From the NCBI RefSeq assembly GCF_026342015.1, contig NZ_JAPENL010000002.1:1059001-1123000 (forward strand): DNA of 64,000 bases, in the 5' to 3' direction. Positions within the stretch are counted from its first letter, which is position 1; each line of letters opens with the position of its first letter. Below the pieces are notes generated by a model. The model did not search any database and was not told the origin of the DNA. It worked only from the letters and a program-made list of their open reading frames with translations. Both the position numbers and the translations under genes were made by a program. This document shows, in pieces, positions 9,401 to 16,515 of the stretch. This DNA comes from Micromonospora lupini. Lineage in GTDB: Bacteria > Actinomycetota > Actinomycetes > Mycobacteriales > Micromonosporaceae.

Positions 9401-10090
9401 GTAGGGCGCCTCGTCGCCGAGACCCGAGCGGGTGCCCGGCGCGTCCAGCAGGCCCAGCAACTCGTACGCCTCGACCGGCTCACGCTTGCCCTTGAGCCGC
9501 AGCGGGCGCAGCGCCCGCCAGGAGGCGACGTGCCGGGTGGCAGCGGCGGTCCGGCCGCCCGCGTAGACCGCGCCGACGGCGGCGGCGTCGGCCAGCCGGG
9601 CGGCGGTGTTCACCGTGTCGCCGATGACCGTGTACTCGATGGCGGCCTGGATGCCCGCGATCACGTCGCCGGTGTTCAGGCCGACCCGCAGGCCGAGTGG
9701 GGCGCCGCCGCCCCGCTCGTCGTCGAGCACCCGGCGGACGGCCCGTTGCATGGACAGGGCGGCCCGGACGGCCCGTTCGGCGTCGTCCTCGTGCGCCACC
9801 GGCGCCCCGAAGACCGCCATGATCCCGTCACCGGTCAGCTTGTCGACGTGCCCGCCGAAGGTCTTCACCGCGCCGGCCAGGGCCGCGAGCACCCGGTCGG
9901 TGACGGCGCCGACCCGTTCCGGGTCGAGATCCTCCGACCAGGAGGTGAATTCGGAGAGGTCCCCGAAGAGCACGGTGACGACCCGGCGCTCGGCCGCCGG
10001 CAACGTGGCGGCGGCCGGCAGCGCGGCACCGCAGTTGTGGCAGAACCGGGCACCGGGGACGGCAACGGTTCCGCACACCGGGCAGGTCAC
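6488..10090 (-). CDS. Class III adenylate cyclase fused to AAA-type ATPase and TPR region
   Basis: Start is GTG 10090, overlapping the upstream stop by 4 bp (GTGA); about 1200 residues. A zinc ribbon (C3, C6, C17, C20; CPVC and CHNC) is followed by a cyclase domain in which the canonical residues can be read: metal Asp 44 (LFGDLSEFT) and Asp 88 (GDGIMAVFG), adenine-selecting Lys 84 and Asp 158, and transition-state Asn 161 and Arg 165 (GDTVNTAARL). So it is probably active and makes cAMP. A P-loop follows (AEAGIGKS, about 260-267), with Walker B in LVIVVDDLHDA. The long C-terminal half is TPR-like helical repeats (ASALLLAGQAQQTLGDQGRA). No LuxR DNA-binding domain is seen at the end. This architecture is known from signalling ATPases of actinobacteria; the input signal is unknown. 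Confidence 0.9.
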   Translation of the reverse strand: MTCPVCGTVAVPGARFCHNCGAALPAAATLPAAERRVVTVLFGDLSEFTSWSEDLDPERVGAVTDRVLAALAGAVKTFGGHVDKLTGDGIMAVFGAPVAHEDDAERAVRAALSMQRAVRRVLDDERGGGAPLGLRVGLNTGDVIAGIQAAIEYTVIGDTVNTAARLADAAAVGAVYAGGRTAAATRHVASWRALRPLRLKGKREPVEAYELLGLLDAPGTRSGLGDEAPYVGRETEIGRVAGRLAEVIDQGDPRVLLMTAEAGIGKSRFAAEVERLAAGYDVGAGRYAAHTGARVLSVRCAAFGERRRLAPLADLVRAAVGLPSDAATALTRPAVDERLRRLGQRLARSAGETPPIATDQLLALLGYAELPVHAGTDNGEWASAAAPPADAEAVPNAVADLLSGLASEAPLVIVVDDLHDATPETIRALGLTLSRLTGPVLVLLLGRPELVRTAGTLTRVADAEVHSLPPLRGADAARLLTSYLGGGKLPPADADRLLATAQGNPFYLAELVTLLIERGALTAERQASADRDPSTPAGWRLVPGSLGSRLLSRDLAAVLAARIDALPPDARSVLRDAAVVGDTVPTGALEALREQRAGRDGRPSAVVAVEFDRAVEELLQRRMLHRTRAGYAFATPLMREAAYAGVSKAELADRHAALARWAAPVDGATAVAVGGFTEEARDDFVATHVQRAATLADAVKLRPDAPARAVVPLGIAALGRAARRSLSAGEPTLAIEYAERASELSRDGIPAIDRVVHARALLQIGRVVDALAFAEKIAANAGDDATRASALLLAGQAQQTLGDQGRAEAAWQEALQVAKAGGLPTLRASAMRRLGMGDFVAGRLSQASSRLAAAYQVSLSAQDRRGQAWSLQNLAWVTTTRGDFAGTDAVLGRAARLFAELKDPYGRAWLRGTTAFARLLAGRLREACRMAQVFLPFGERVGEAWAVGTLRAVAAFATAELGELAEADREARRAYREFAAASDDWGRGFALVVRAVVARGLGEPEHAADLLSDALVYAEQTSHPLLTGMAGTLRGFVALELGDHETAERAARAVLTTVEPHNPQAPAQVAPRVLLATARLAAGDPATAVGLLAPVATAAAHAPSLLFSRRQTMARYASALLAHGQREQALDWARRAVTAPAEDVRSQVIAASVLAEALAACGHQAEALACADEAVRLAYATEQRSERAAAKKLQASLKTP

Positions 10091-10923
10091 ATGTGCTCCA
10101 ACCCACTGACCCCCGGCGCAGATTCCCCGGTGTCGACGCCCAGATACTCCAACTGGGCACGGACCGACCATTCCGCCGCCCACCAGAGCGAGCGGTCCAC
10201 GTCGGCATAGACGGCCGCGACCACGGCCGAGGGTGTCCGCGCCCCGGCGGCGACCGCCGCCCGGACCTGGTCGAGCCGCGCCCGGCGGTGGGCGAGGTAG
10301 AAGGTGGCGGCCGCGGCGCAGTCGGCAAGCGCCGGGCCGTGGCCGGGCAGCGCCGGGACTCCGGAGTACGCGGACAGCAGCTCCAGGCTGCTCAGGTAGT
10401 CGCCGAGGTGCCCGTCGGGGTGGGCCACCACTGTGGTGCCACGGCCGAGGATGGTGTCACCGGTGAGCACCGCCCGCTCGTCGCCGTGCTCCACCAGGAA
10501 GCAGACCGAGTCGGCGGTGTGCCCCGGGGTGTCCAGCAGTCGGATGTCCAGGCCGAAGCCGCCGAGGTGCTCGGCCGGTTCGGTGAGCGGCTCACCGCCG
10601 ATGGTGTGCGCCGGGTCGACGGCGAGGACGTGCACCCCGCCCAGCAGCTCGCTGAGCCGGGAGGCGCCCTCGGTGTGGTCGGCGTGGCCGTGCGTGATCA
10701 GGATCAGCCCGATCGGGCCGTGTGCGGCGATCGCGGTCAGGTGCCCCTCGTCGGCCGGCCCGGGGTCGACGACCACCGCCGGTTCGCCCGGCGCCGCGCG
10801 CAGCAGCCAGGTGTTGGTGCCGTCGAGGGTCATCGGGCCTGGATTCGGCGCGCGCAGCAGCGTCACCCAGCTCGGCAACCTGTCGGCAAGCGCCGCAGTC
10901 GCCCCCGTCACGTGCCCGCTCAT
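10087..10923 (-). CDS. Metallo-beta-lactamase-fold hydrolase
   Basis: Start ATG 10923, 278 residues. The metal motif THGHADHTEGA (H78, H80, D82, H83) and the early segment GPMTLDGTNTWLL are typical of glyoxalase II / LACTB2-like hydrolases. A second histidine (DTPGHTADSVCF) and a third (LPGHGP) complete a binuclear site. Cytosolic, with no signal peptide. Its stop overlaps the start of the cyclase gene by 4 bp, so the two are probably made together. LACTB2-type proteins act as thioester or RNA hydrolases; class II cyclic-nucleotide phosphodiesterases share the fold, so a link to cAMP is a possibility only. Confidence 0.85.
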   Translation of the reverse strand: MSGHVTGATAALADRLPSWVTLLRAPNPGPMTLDGTNTWLLRAAPGEPAVVVDPGPADEGHLTAIAAHGPIGLILITHGHADHTEGASRLSELLGGVHVLAVDPAHTIGGEPLTEPAEHLGGFGLDIRLLDTPGHTADSVCFLVEHGDERAVLTGDTILGRGTTVVAHPDGHLGDYLSSLELLSAYSGVPALPGHGPALADCAAAATFYLAHRRARLDQVRAAVAAGARTPSAVVAAVYADVDRSLWWAAEWSVRAQLEYLGVDTGESAPGVSGLEHM

Positions 10924-10953
10924 GGCTGCGATCGTACGACCCCGCCCGCCACT

Positions 10954-11033
10954 GCCCGCGATCATGCACGTCCGGCCCCTGATTCGTCCCCGTTCAGGGC
11001 TTTCCTCCGGGCCGGTGCCGCACGATCGCGGGC
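10954..11033. repeat. GATC-type inverted repeat (copy B)
   Basis: Arms at 10954-10978 and 11009-11033 match at the outer ten bases (GCCCGCGATC) and inner seven (CCGGCCC), with about five mismatches between. It lies between two minus-strand genes, after the RidA stop and before the hydrolase start. Same layout as the other GATC hairpins in the window. Confidence 0.6.
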
Positions 11034-11046
11034 CGCGGCGATGCGG

Positions 11047-11508
11047 TCAGGCGACCTCGACGATCAGTTCGATCTCCACCGGGGCGTCCAGTGGCAGCTC
11101 GGCCACCCCGACGGCGCTGCGGGCGTGACGGCCGGCCTCGCCGAAGACGGTGCCGAACAGGTCGGAGGCGCCGTTGATCACGGCGGGCTGGCCGACGAAC
11201 CCGGGGGCCGACGCCACGAACCCGGTCAGCTTGACCACCTTGACCACGTTCTCCAGGCCGACAAGCGAGTCGACGGCCGCCAGCGCGTTGAGCGCACACC
11301 GCTGGGCCAGGTCCTTCGCCTGCTCGGCGGAGATGCCGGCGCCGACCTTGCCGGTCGCCAGCAACTTGCCCTCGGCGATCGGCAGCTGGCCGGAGACGTA
11401 CACGTGCTGCCCGGACTGGACGGCCGGCACGTAGCTGGCCACCGGCGGCACCACGTCGGGCAGTTCGAGGCCCAGCTCGGCGAGCTTCGCGTGGGGACCG
11501 TTGCTCAT
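11047..11508 (-). CDS. RidA/YjgF-family enamine-imine deaminase
   Basis: 153 residues, start ATG 11508. Family features include HVYVSGQLPIAEGKLL, a central QRCALNALAAVDSLVGLENV helix and the C-terminal RSAVGVAELPLDAPVEIELI, where the substrate-binding Arg precedes SAVGV. Members hydrolyse reactive enamine/imine intermediates of amino-acid metabolism. About 25 residues longer at the N-terminus than E. coli RidA, like the actinobacterial subgroup. Cytosolic. It is followed by the GATC hairpin, which probably ends its transcript. Confidence 0.9.
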   Translation of the reverse strand: MSNGPHAKLAELGLELPDVVPPVASYVPAVQSGQHVYVSGQLPIAEGKLLATGKVGAGISAEQAKDLAQRCALNALAAVDSLVGLENVVKVVKLTGFVASAPGFVGQPAVINGASDLFGTVFGEAGRHARSAVGVAELPLDAPVEIELIVEVA

Positions 11509-11563
11509 CGCGTCACCCCTTCGTTCGCGACTGCGGGGCTCCGCTGCGCTGCGCTCCTCGCGC

Positions 11564-11719
11564 TCACGCCTTGGGCCGCTTCAGGTACGCCACCAGCTGG
11601 TCCGGGTTGGGGCCGGGGACCACGGCGACGAGCTCCCACCCGTCCTCACCCCAGTTGTCGAGGATCTGCTTGGTCGCGTGGACCAGCAGAGGGACCGTGG
11701 AGTATTCCCACTTCTGCAT
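11564..11719 (-). CDS. DUF4177-like micro-protein, 51 aa
   Basis: ATG 11719 to TGA 11564. The protein begins MQKWEYSTVPLLVHATKQIL and ends DQLVAYLKRPKA, with the WEYxxV ... GWELV pattern of small DUF4177-type proteins. A purine-rich AGGGAGCCCTCC stretch precedes the start. It lies 55 bp upstream of ridA on the same strand. In other Actinobacteria this micro-protein tends to sit beside ridA; function unknown. Confidence 0.75.
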   Translation of the reverse strand: MQKWEYSTVPLLVHATKQILDNWGEDGWELVAVVPGPNPDQLVAYLKRPKA

Positions 11720-11762
11720 CGCTGGAGGGCTCCCTCGTGGTGCGGACTTCGTCGGGCACAGC

Positions 11763-12248
11763 CTACGGTCCGCTGGCCGGACGAGGCGCGGGACGCTGCT
11801 CGGGCATGGCCGGCAGCTCTCCACAGGGCCCCTCGTGCTCGTACCCCTGGGGGCAGCGCGACCGGTCGGGCAGCAGCAGGTCGCAGAAGACCCGGTGGCG
11901 GTTGTTCTGGTCGTCGGCGTTGGACACGGTGGTCTCGCCGGCGTCCAGCTCCGGCAGGAAGCCCAGCGACTCCGCGACCCGGCCGGCAAGCGCGGTCGCC
12001 GAGGCGAGGTCGGGCACCCGGATCGGCAGGTGGATGACGAACCCGGGCTCGTCGTCGTCCCGCAACCGCTCGACGGGCCGGGTCGACACCCGGATCACCT
12101 CCGGGGGCTCCGGAACCCGACGGTACGACCGCTCGTTGATGGGCAGGCTGCCGAACGGCCCGCCGGCCACCTCTCCCACAGAGCCGGGCCGGCGTTGCCT
12201 GTCGTTTGTCGGAAACTGGGTGCGAGGGATGTTGTCCGCATCGCGCAT
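11763..12248 (-). CDS. Conserved hypothetical protein, 161 aa
   Basis: Start set at ATG 12248 because CCGGAGGCAGTTC gives a good ribosome site there; a GTG at 12377 would add 43 residues but has no such site. The protein is hydrophilic, begins MRDADNIPRTQFPTNDRQRR and has a folded middle (DDEPGFVIHLPIRVPDLASA) plus the cysteine-bearing end HRVFCDLLLPDRSRCPQGYE. No membrane segment. Not recognised. It is co-directional with the DUF4177 and ridA genes. Confidence 0.65.
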   Translation of the reverse strand: MRDADNIPRTQFPTNDRQRRPGSVGEVAGGPFGSLPINERSYRRVPEPPEVIRVSTRPVERLRDDDEPGFVIHLPIRVPDLASATALAGRVAESLGFLPELDAGETTVSNADDQNNRHRVFCDLLLPDRSRCPQGYEHEGPCGELPAMPEQRPAPRPASGP

Positions 12249-12382
12249 GAACTGCCTCCGGTAGTACCTCTCGGACCACGCTTCCGGCCCGGACCATTCA
12301 TCCGTTCCGCCCCCCGCACCGGACGAAGGTAGGTCCCCGGAGGCGGTCTCGCCAACAGGACGCGCACGATCAGTCACCGAGA

Positions 12383-12396
12383 GTCACATATGTGAC
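12383..12396. promoter_or_regulatory. 14-bp palindrome upstream of the 161-aa gene
   Basis: GTCACATATGTGAC is a perfect palindrome in the 353-bp gap between ATG 12248 and the plus-strand gene at 12602. It contains TCACAT/ATGTGA half sites and may be an operator for a dimeric regulator. It lies just outside the longer GTG alternative of the 161-aa gene. The rest of the gap has no other gene that I can support. Confidence 0.45.
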
Positions 12397-12601
12397 AGAT
12401 GGCAGGTAGGAATCCCGACTGCGGTTGATTCCGCGGTCCGGGTGATGCACCCGGCGCCAAGAACTGCGCGGTAGGGGCGACACCGAACCGACGGATGGCC
12501 GCTACCCTTCCGGTCGGACGGTCGCACAGCGCCCGGCCGCCCGCTCGATCTCGCTCGGCGCCAGGGGTGGCGGCCGGGCGCCGCACCCCCGGGGGAACGA
12601 G

Positions 12602-13573
12602 ATGACCCAACCGCCCAGCGGCGACCAGGCCGGCCCGCGCGCTCTTCCGTCGGCGTCCCCGGATCCCACCGGTCAGCCCGGTACGCCTGCCATCCCCGGC
12701 CAGCCCGGCCCGACGGCCTCCGGACAGCCGGTCCCCGGGCAGTCCGACCCGTCGGCCTCCTCGGTGGAGTCCGACGCGGCAACCGTCCAGGAGCGGCCCG
12801 GCCCACCGACCGCCACCCAACCCGGCCCGGCCGCCCAGCCCGCCCTTCCCGGCCCGGCCACTCCTTCCGGCCCGCCCGCCACTTCCGGCCCCGCCGCCCC
12901 TTACGGCCCTCCCGACGGTCCGGCTGTCCAGCCCGGTCAGCTCGCTCTTCCCGGGCAGCCCGCGCCGGGGGCGCTCCCCGCGCAGCCGGGCGTGCCGGCC
13001 CAGCCCGGTGCGCCCGCCGGCGTCCCGCACACCGAGGACCCGACCGGCCCGCCGGCAGCTCCCGGCGCCCCTGGCGCGATCCCACCACCGCCGCCCGGCT
13101 ACCCGCCGTACCAGGGCACGGCCGAGCCGAAGAAGAAGCGCGGGCTGCTGATCGCGGCCATCGCGCTGGTCGTGATCATGGTGCTCTGCGTGGGCGGCGG
13201 CGTCGTGGCGTTCCTGACCCTTCGCAACGCGGAGTCCGGCGAGGGCGCGAAGGAGCCGGCGGTCGCCGTCGACGAGTTCCTCACCGCCGTCTACAAGGAC
13301 CGGGACGCGAAGAAGGCAGCCAACCACGTCTGCGCCGCCTCCCGGGACGACAAGAAGATCGCGGCGAAGGTGGCCGAGGTGCAGAAGTACGCGAACGAGT
13401 ACCAGAACCCCCGGTTCAAGTGGACCACCCCGAAGGTCGACAACCAGACCGGCGACCGGGCCACCGTCTCCACCCGCATCACCATGACCACCGCCGACGA
13501 GAAGGTGGCCGACCAGGACCTGCGCTTCACTGTGGTGCAGAAGACGGGTTGGTGGGTCTGCGAGGTCGCCTGA
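12602..13573 (+). CDS. Pro-rich single-pass membrane protein with extracytoplasmic DUF4878-like domain
   Basis: 323 residues, ATG 12602 preceded by GGGGGAACGAG. Residues 1-175 are Pro/Gly/Gln/Ala-rich (QPGTPAIPGQPGPTAS and similar), ending PPPPPGYPPYQG. KKKR then leads to one membrane helix (GLLIAAIALVVIMVLCVGGG, about 180-205). The outer ~110 residues (AVAVDEFLTAVYKDRDAKKA, CAASRDDKKIAAKVAEV, GDRATVSTRITMTTADEKVA, KTGWWVCEV) resemble small NTF2-like domains such as DUF4878. Role unknown; it precedes the ArsA-like pair with a 26-bp gap and may be transcribed with it. Confidence 0.8.
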   Translation: MTQPPSGDQAGPRALPSASPDPTGQPGTPAIPGQPGPTASGQPVPGQSDPSASSVESDAATVQERPGPPTATQPGPAAQPALPGPATPSGPPATSGPAAPYGPPDGPAVQPGQLALPGQPAPGALPAQPGVPAQPGAPAGVPHTEDPTGPPAAPGAPGAIPPPPPGYPPYQGTAEPKKKRGLLIAAIALVVIMVLCVGGGVVAFLTLRNAESGEGAKEPAVAVDEFLTAVYKDRDAKKAANHVCAASRDDKKIAAKVAEVQKYANEYQNPRFKWTTPKVDNQTGDRATVSTRITMTTADEKVADQDLRFTVVQKTGWWVCEVA

Positions 13574-13599
13574 CCGGCAAGCCTGGATAGGCTCGACGG

Positions 13600-14577
13600 G
13601 TGCGTGCAGCTGAGCGGCCGTCCGACCCGGCCGGTACCGGATGGTCGGCCCGTCTCCACGTGGTGACAGGCAAGGGTGGCACCGGCAAGACAAGCGTGGC
13701 GGCGGCGCTGGCCCTGGCGCTGGCCGCCGGTGGCCGTCGCACCCTGCTGGTCGAGGTCGAGGGCCGGCAGGGCATCGCCCAGCTCTTCGGCATCGATCCA
13801 CTGCCGTACGAGGAGCGGCACCTCGCCGACTCGCCGGACGGCGGTGAGGTGCGCGCGCTCGCGGTGGACGCCGAGGAGGCGTTGCTCGAGTACCTGGACA
13901 TGTTCTACAAGCTGGGAGCGGCGGGCCGGGCCCTGCGCAAGCTCGGCGCCATCGACTTCGCCACGACAATCGCCCCGGGTCTTCGTGACGTGCTGCTCAC
14001 CGGCAAGGTGAAGGAGGCCACCACCCGCACCGCGGGGCAGCGGCGCGCGTACGACGCGGTGGTGCTTGACGCGCCGCCCACCGGTCGGATCGGCCGTTTC
14101 CTCAACGTCACGGCCGAGACGGCGCGGCTCGCCAAGGTCGGCCCGATCAAGACCCAGAGCGAGGGGGTCTCCGCGCTGCTGCGCTCCCCGATGACCGCCG
14201 TCCACGTGGTCACGCTGCTGGAGGAGATGCCGGTGCAGGAGACGGTGGACGCCATCGCCGACCTGACCTCGCTCGGCTTCGGCGTCGGAAAGGTGATCGT
14301 CAACGGCGCCCGACCCGCGCTGCCGGCCGGCCCGGCGGTCACCGCCGCGGAACTCGAGCGCGGCCTGGTCGCCGCCGGGCTGCCTGCCGATCGGGACATC
14401 GTGGCCGGATTGCACAACGAGGCGCGGGACCAGCTCATCCGGCGCGAACTGGAGGATTCGCTCCGCGCCGACCTGGTGGAACTGGGGCTGCCGATGATCG
14501 AGCTGCCGTTGCTGCCCGACGGGGTGGACCGGGCGGGCCTCTCGACACTGGCCCGGGCCCTCGTCAGCGCCGATTGA
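13600..14577 (+). CDS. ArsA/Get3-like ATPase, first of a pair
   Basis: GTG start 13600, 325 residues. Deviant Walker A motif GKGGTGKTS near residue 26, switch-like DAPPTGRIGRFLNV, and the family end LPLLPDGVDRAGLSTLARAL. With the next gene it matches the actinobacterial pair Rv3679-Rv3680 (BagA/BagB) and SCO3577-3578, whose products are cytosolic Get3-like ATPases and not proven arsenite pumps. No ArsB or ArsR gene is near, which argues against arsenic export. The neighbouring WblA gene and PBP gene have the same order in mycobacteria and streptomycetes. Confidence 0.9.
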   Translation: MRAAERPSDPAGTGWSARLHVVTGKGGTGKTSVAAALALALAAGGRRTLLVEVEGRQGIAQLFGIDPLPYEERHLADSPDGGEVRALAVDAEEALLEYLDMFYKLGAAGRALRKLGAIDFATTIAPGLRDVLLTGKVKEATTRTAGQRRAYDAVVLDAPPTGRIGRFLNVTAETARLAKVGPIKTQSEGVSALLRSPMTAVHVVTLLEEMPVQETVDAIADLTSLGFGVGKVIVNGARPALPAGPAVTAAELERGLVAAGLPADRDIVAGLHNEARDQLIRRELEDSLRADLVELGLPMIELPLLPDGVDRAGLSTLARALVSAD

Positions 14578-14634
14578 CTCACACCTGAGCTCAGCACGGG
14601 CGCATGGACCGACGCGGCCCGATACGCTCGATTG

Positions 14635-15783
14635 GTGCCTTCCGAAGACGCGGCGCCGCAGCTGGACGTCGACCAGATCCTCGCCGACCCGGGCGTGCGG
14701 ATCGTCGTGTGCTGCGGTGCCGGCGGGGTGGGTAAGACGACCACCGCCGCGGCGCTGGCGCTGCGGGCCGCCGAACAGCACGGTCGGCGCACGGTGGTGC
14801 TCACCATCGACCCGGCCCGCCGGCTGGCCCAGTCGCTGGGCCTGACCGAGCTGGACAACACACCCCGTCAGGTCAAGGGCATCGACGTCGAGGCCAGCGG
14901 CGGTGAGCTGCACGCCATGATGCTGGACATGAAGCGCACCTTCGACGACGTGGTGCTCCAGCACACCGACCCGACGAAGGCCGCGGAGATCTTCGCGAAC
15001 CCGTTCTACCACGCGATGAGCTCGACGTTCGCCGGCACGCAGGAATACATGGCGATGGAGAAGCTGGGCCAGCTGCACGCCCGGGGCGAGTGGGACCTGA
15101 TCGTGGTGGACACGCCGCCGTCCCGCTCGGCGCTTGATTTCCTGGACGCGCCGGCCCGACTGTCCCGGTTCCTCGACGGCCGGATGCTGCGCCTGCTGCT
15201 GGCACCTGCGCGCAGCGGCGGGCGGAGCATGTTCAACCTGGTCACGGCCTCGTTCGGGATGTTCTCGAAGGTGGTCCAGAAGGTGCTCGGCGCGCAGTTG
15301 CTCACCGACCTGTCCGGCTTCGTGGCCGCGCTCGACTCGATGTTCGGGGGTTTCCGGCAGCGGGCCGAGCAGACGTACCGCATCCTGCAGGCGCGGGAGA
15401 CGGCCTTCGTGCTGGTCGCGGCGCCGGAGCCGGACGCGGTCCGGGAGGCCGCCTACTTCGCGAGCCGGCTGCGGGAGGAGAAGATGCCGCTGGCCGGCCT
15501 GGTGCTCAACCGGGTGCACCGACCGGTGGTCCCGCAGTTGGACGCCGAGCAGAGTGGGGCCGCCGCGGAGCGGCTGGCCGAGCTGGGTGGGCACGAGGCC
15601 ACCGCCGACGTGCTGCGGGCGCACGCCGCGCTGGCCCGTCAGGCGGTACGCGAGCAGCAGGTCGCCGCGCGGTTCACCGAGGCGTTCCCGGCGGTGCCGG
15701 CGGTGTCGGTGACGGCGCAGCCCGCCGACGTGCACGACGTCGACGGGCTGCGGACGATCGGCGCGGCGATCAGCCGGTCGTGA
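14635..15783 (+). CDS. ArsA/Get3-like ATPase, second of a pair
   Basis: Start GTG 14635 (VPSEDAAPQLDV); an in-frame TTG lies one codon before. 382 residues. P-loop GAGGVGKTTTAAAL near residue 27, then VLTIDPARRLAQSLGL and VDTPPSRSALDFLDAP, all family hallmarks. It probably forms a heterodimer with the first ATPase, as reported for BagA/BagB. It is separated by only 6 bp from the convergent wblA gene, with no room for a separate terminator. Confidence 0.9.
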   Translation: MPSEDAAPQLDVDQILADPGVRIVVCCGAGGVGKTTTAAALALRAAEQHGRRTVVLTIDPARRLAQSLGLTELDNTPRQVKGIDVEASGGELHAMMLDMKRTFDDVVLQHTDPTKAAEIFANPFYHAMSSTFAGTQEYMAMEKLGQLHARGEWDLIVVDTPPSRSALDFLDAPARLSRFLDGRMLRLLLAPARSGGRSMFNLVTASFGMFSKVVQKVLGAQLLTDLSGFVAALDSMFGGFRQRAEQTYRILQARETAFVLVAAPEPDAVREAAYFASRLREEKMPLAGLVLNRVHRPVVPQLDAEQSGAAAERLAELGGHEATADVLRAHAALARQAVREQQVAARFTEAFPAVPAVSVTAQPADVHDVDGLRTIGAAISRS

Positions 15784-15789
15784 CCGGCG

Positions 15790-16110
15790 TCAGGTGGCCG
15801 CGCTGACGAGGATCTTGTCCTTGCCAGCCTTGTCCTTGCTGTTCTTCTTCATCGCTGCCTCGAACATCTTGCGCCAGCTCGTCACCTGGGGGTGACGACG
15901 CAGCAACGCCCGGCGTTCGCGTTCGGTCATACCGCCCCACACACCGAACTCGATCCGGTTGTCCAGCGCGTCGGCCAGGCACTCGTACCGAACTGGGCAG
16001 CTCCGGCAGATCCGCTTCGCCACGTTCTGTTCGGCGCCCTGTACGAACAACGCGTCCGGGTCCCCGTTCTGACACGCCGCCAGCGACGGCCAGTCAGTGA
16101 TCATGCCCAT
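15790..16110 (-). CDS. wblA: WhiB-family iron-sulfur regulator, WblA/WhiB4 type
   Basis: Start ATG 16110 gives 106 residues beginning MGMITDWPSLAAC. The four cluster-binding cysteines are C13, C35, C38 and C44 (RICRSCPVRYEC), followed by the turn motif GVWGG (56-60) and a basic C-terminal tail rich in Lys. Position between the ArsA-like pair and a PonA2-like PBP identifies it as the WblA (Streptomyces SCO3579) / WhiB4 (Rv3681c) orthologue. Those proteins respond to redox state and control development, antibiotic production or oxidative stress. A long (405-bp) upstream region shared with the PBP gene fits complex control. Confidence 0.9.
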   Translation of the reverse strand: MGMITDWPSLAACQNGDPDALFVQGAEQNVAKRICRSCPVRYECLADALDNRIEFGVWGGMTERERRALLRRHPQVTSWRKMFEAAMKKNSKDKAGKDKILVSAAT

Positions 16111-16515
16111 GTGTACTCGTCCCCCCTTGCAGTACCTACCGACCTCGTTGCACGGCAGCCGGCAATTTCCCCCCGATCGCCCGGCCCGCCTTCCCCAAGG
16201 CGGCGCGGGCGACATGTGGCGCTGTCGCCGCCATCATCATGCTCTGTAGTCGACTGATTACGCAACGTTGTCGGCGAAATCCATCATTCCGGACACTCCC
16301 GGCTTCCCGGGCTCTCGACCGCCGGTTACCCCGCCGAGGTCGACGAAAACGCTGCGGGGCCTCCGCCAAACGGTGGAGACTCACGCCGGGTCACACGCAA
16401 CCTCGTACCGGGGGTCATGCGTTTAGCACAACGAGGGCAGCGCGCGCAGGAAATGGGGAAAGAACTCCCAGGCGCCCCTCGTTCCCTACTCGCGTACCAT
16501 GCCGAGGTGACCTGG
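16111..16515. other. 405-bp divergent intergenic region between wblA and the PBP gene
   Basis: No convincing gene in either strand. It should hold both promoters, but I cannot assign clear -35/-10 pairs. A purine-rich AAGGGGGGACGAG stretch directly precedes the wblA start. The region is less GC-rich around 16240-16300 than its surroundings. Nothing else identified. Confidence 0.4.

Noticed and set aside
12383-12396. CRP/cAMP site
   Set aside because: The half-site orientation and spacing (TCACATATGTGA) differ from TGTGA-N6-TCACA, so I left it as an unnamed palindrome.
13600-15783. Arsenic-resistance operon
   Set aside because: The ATPases belong to the Get3-like pair next to wblA; no arsB, arsC or arsR gene is present.
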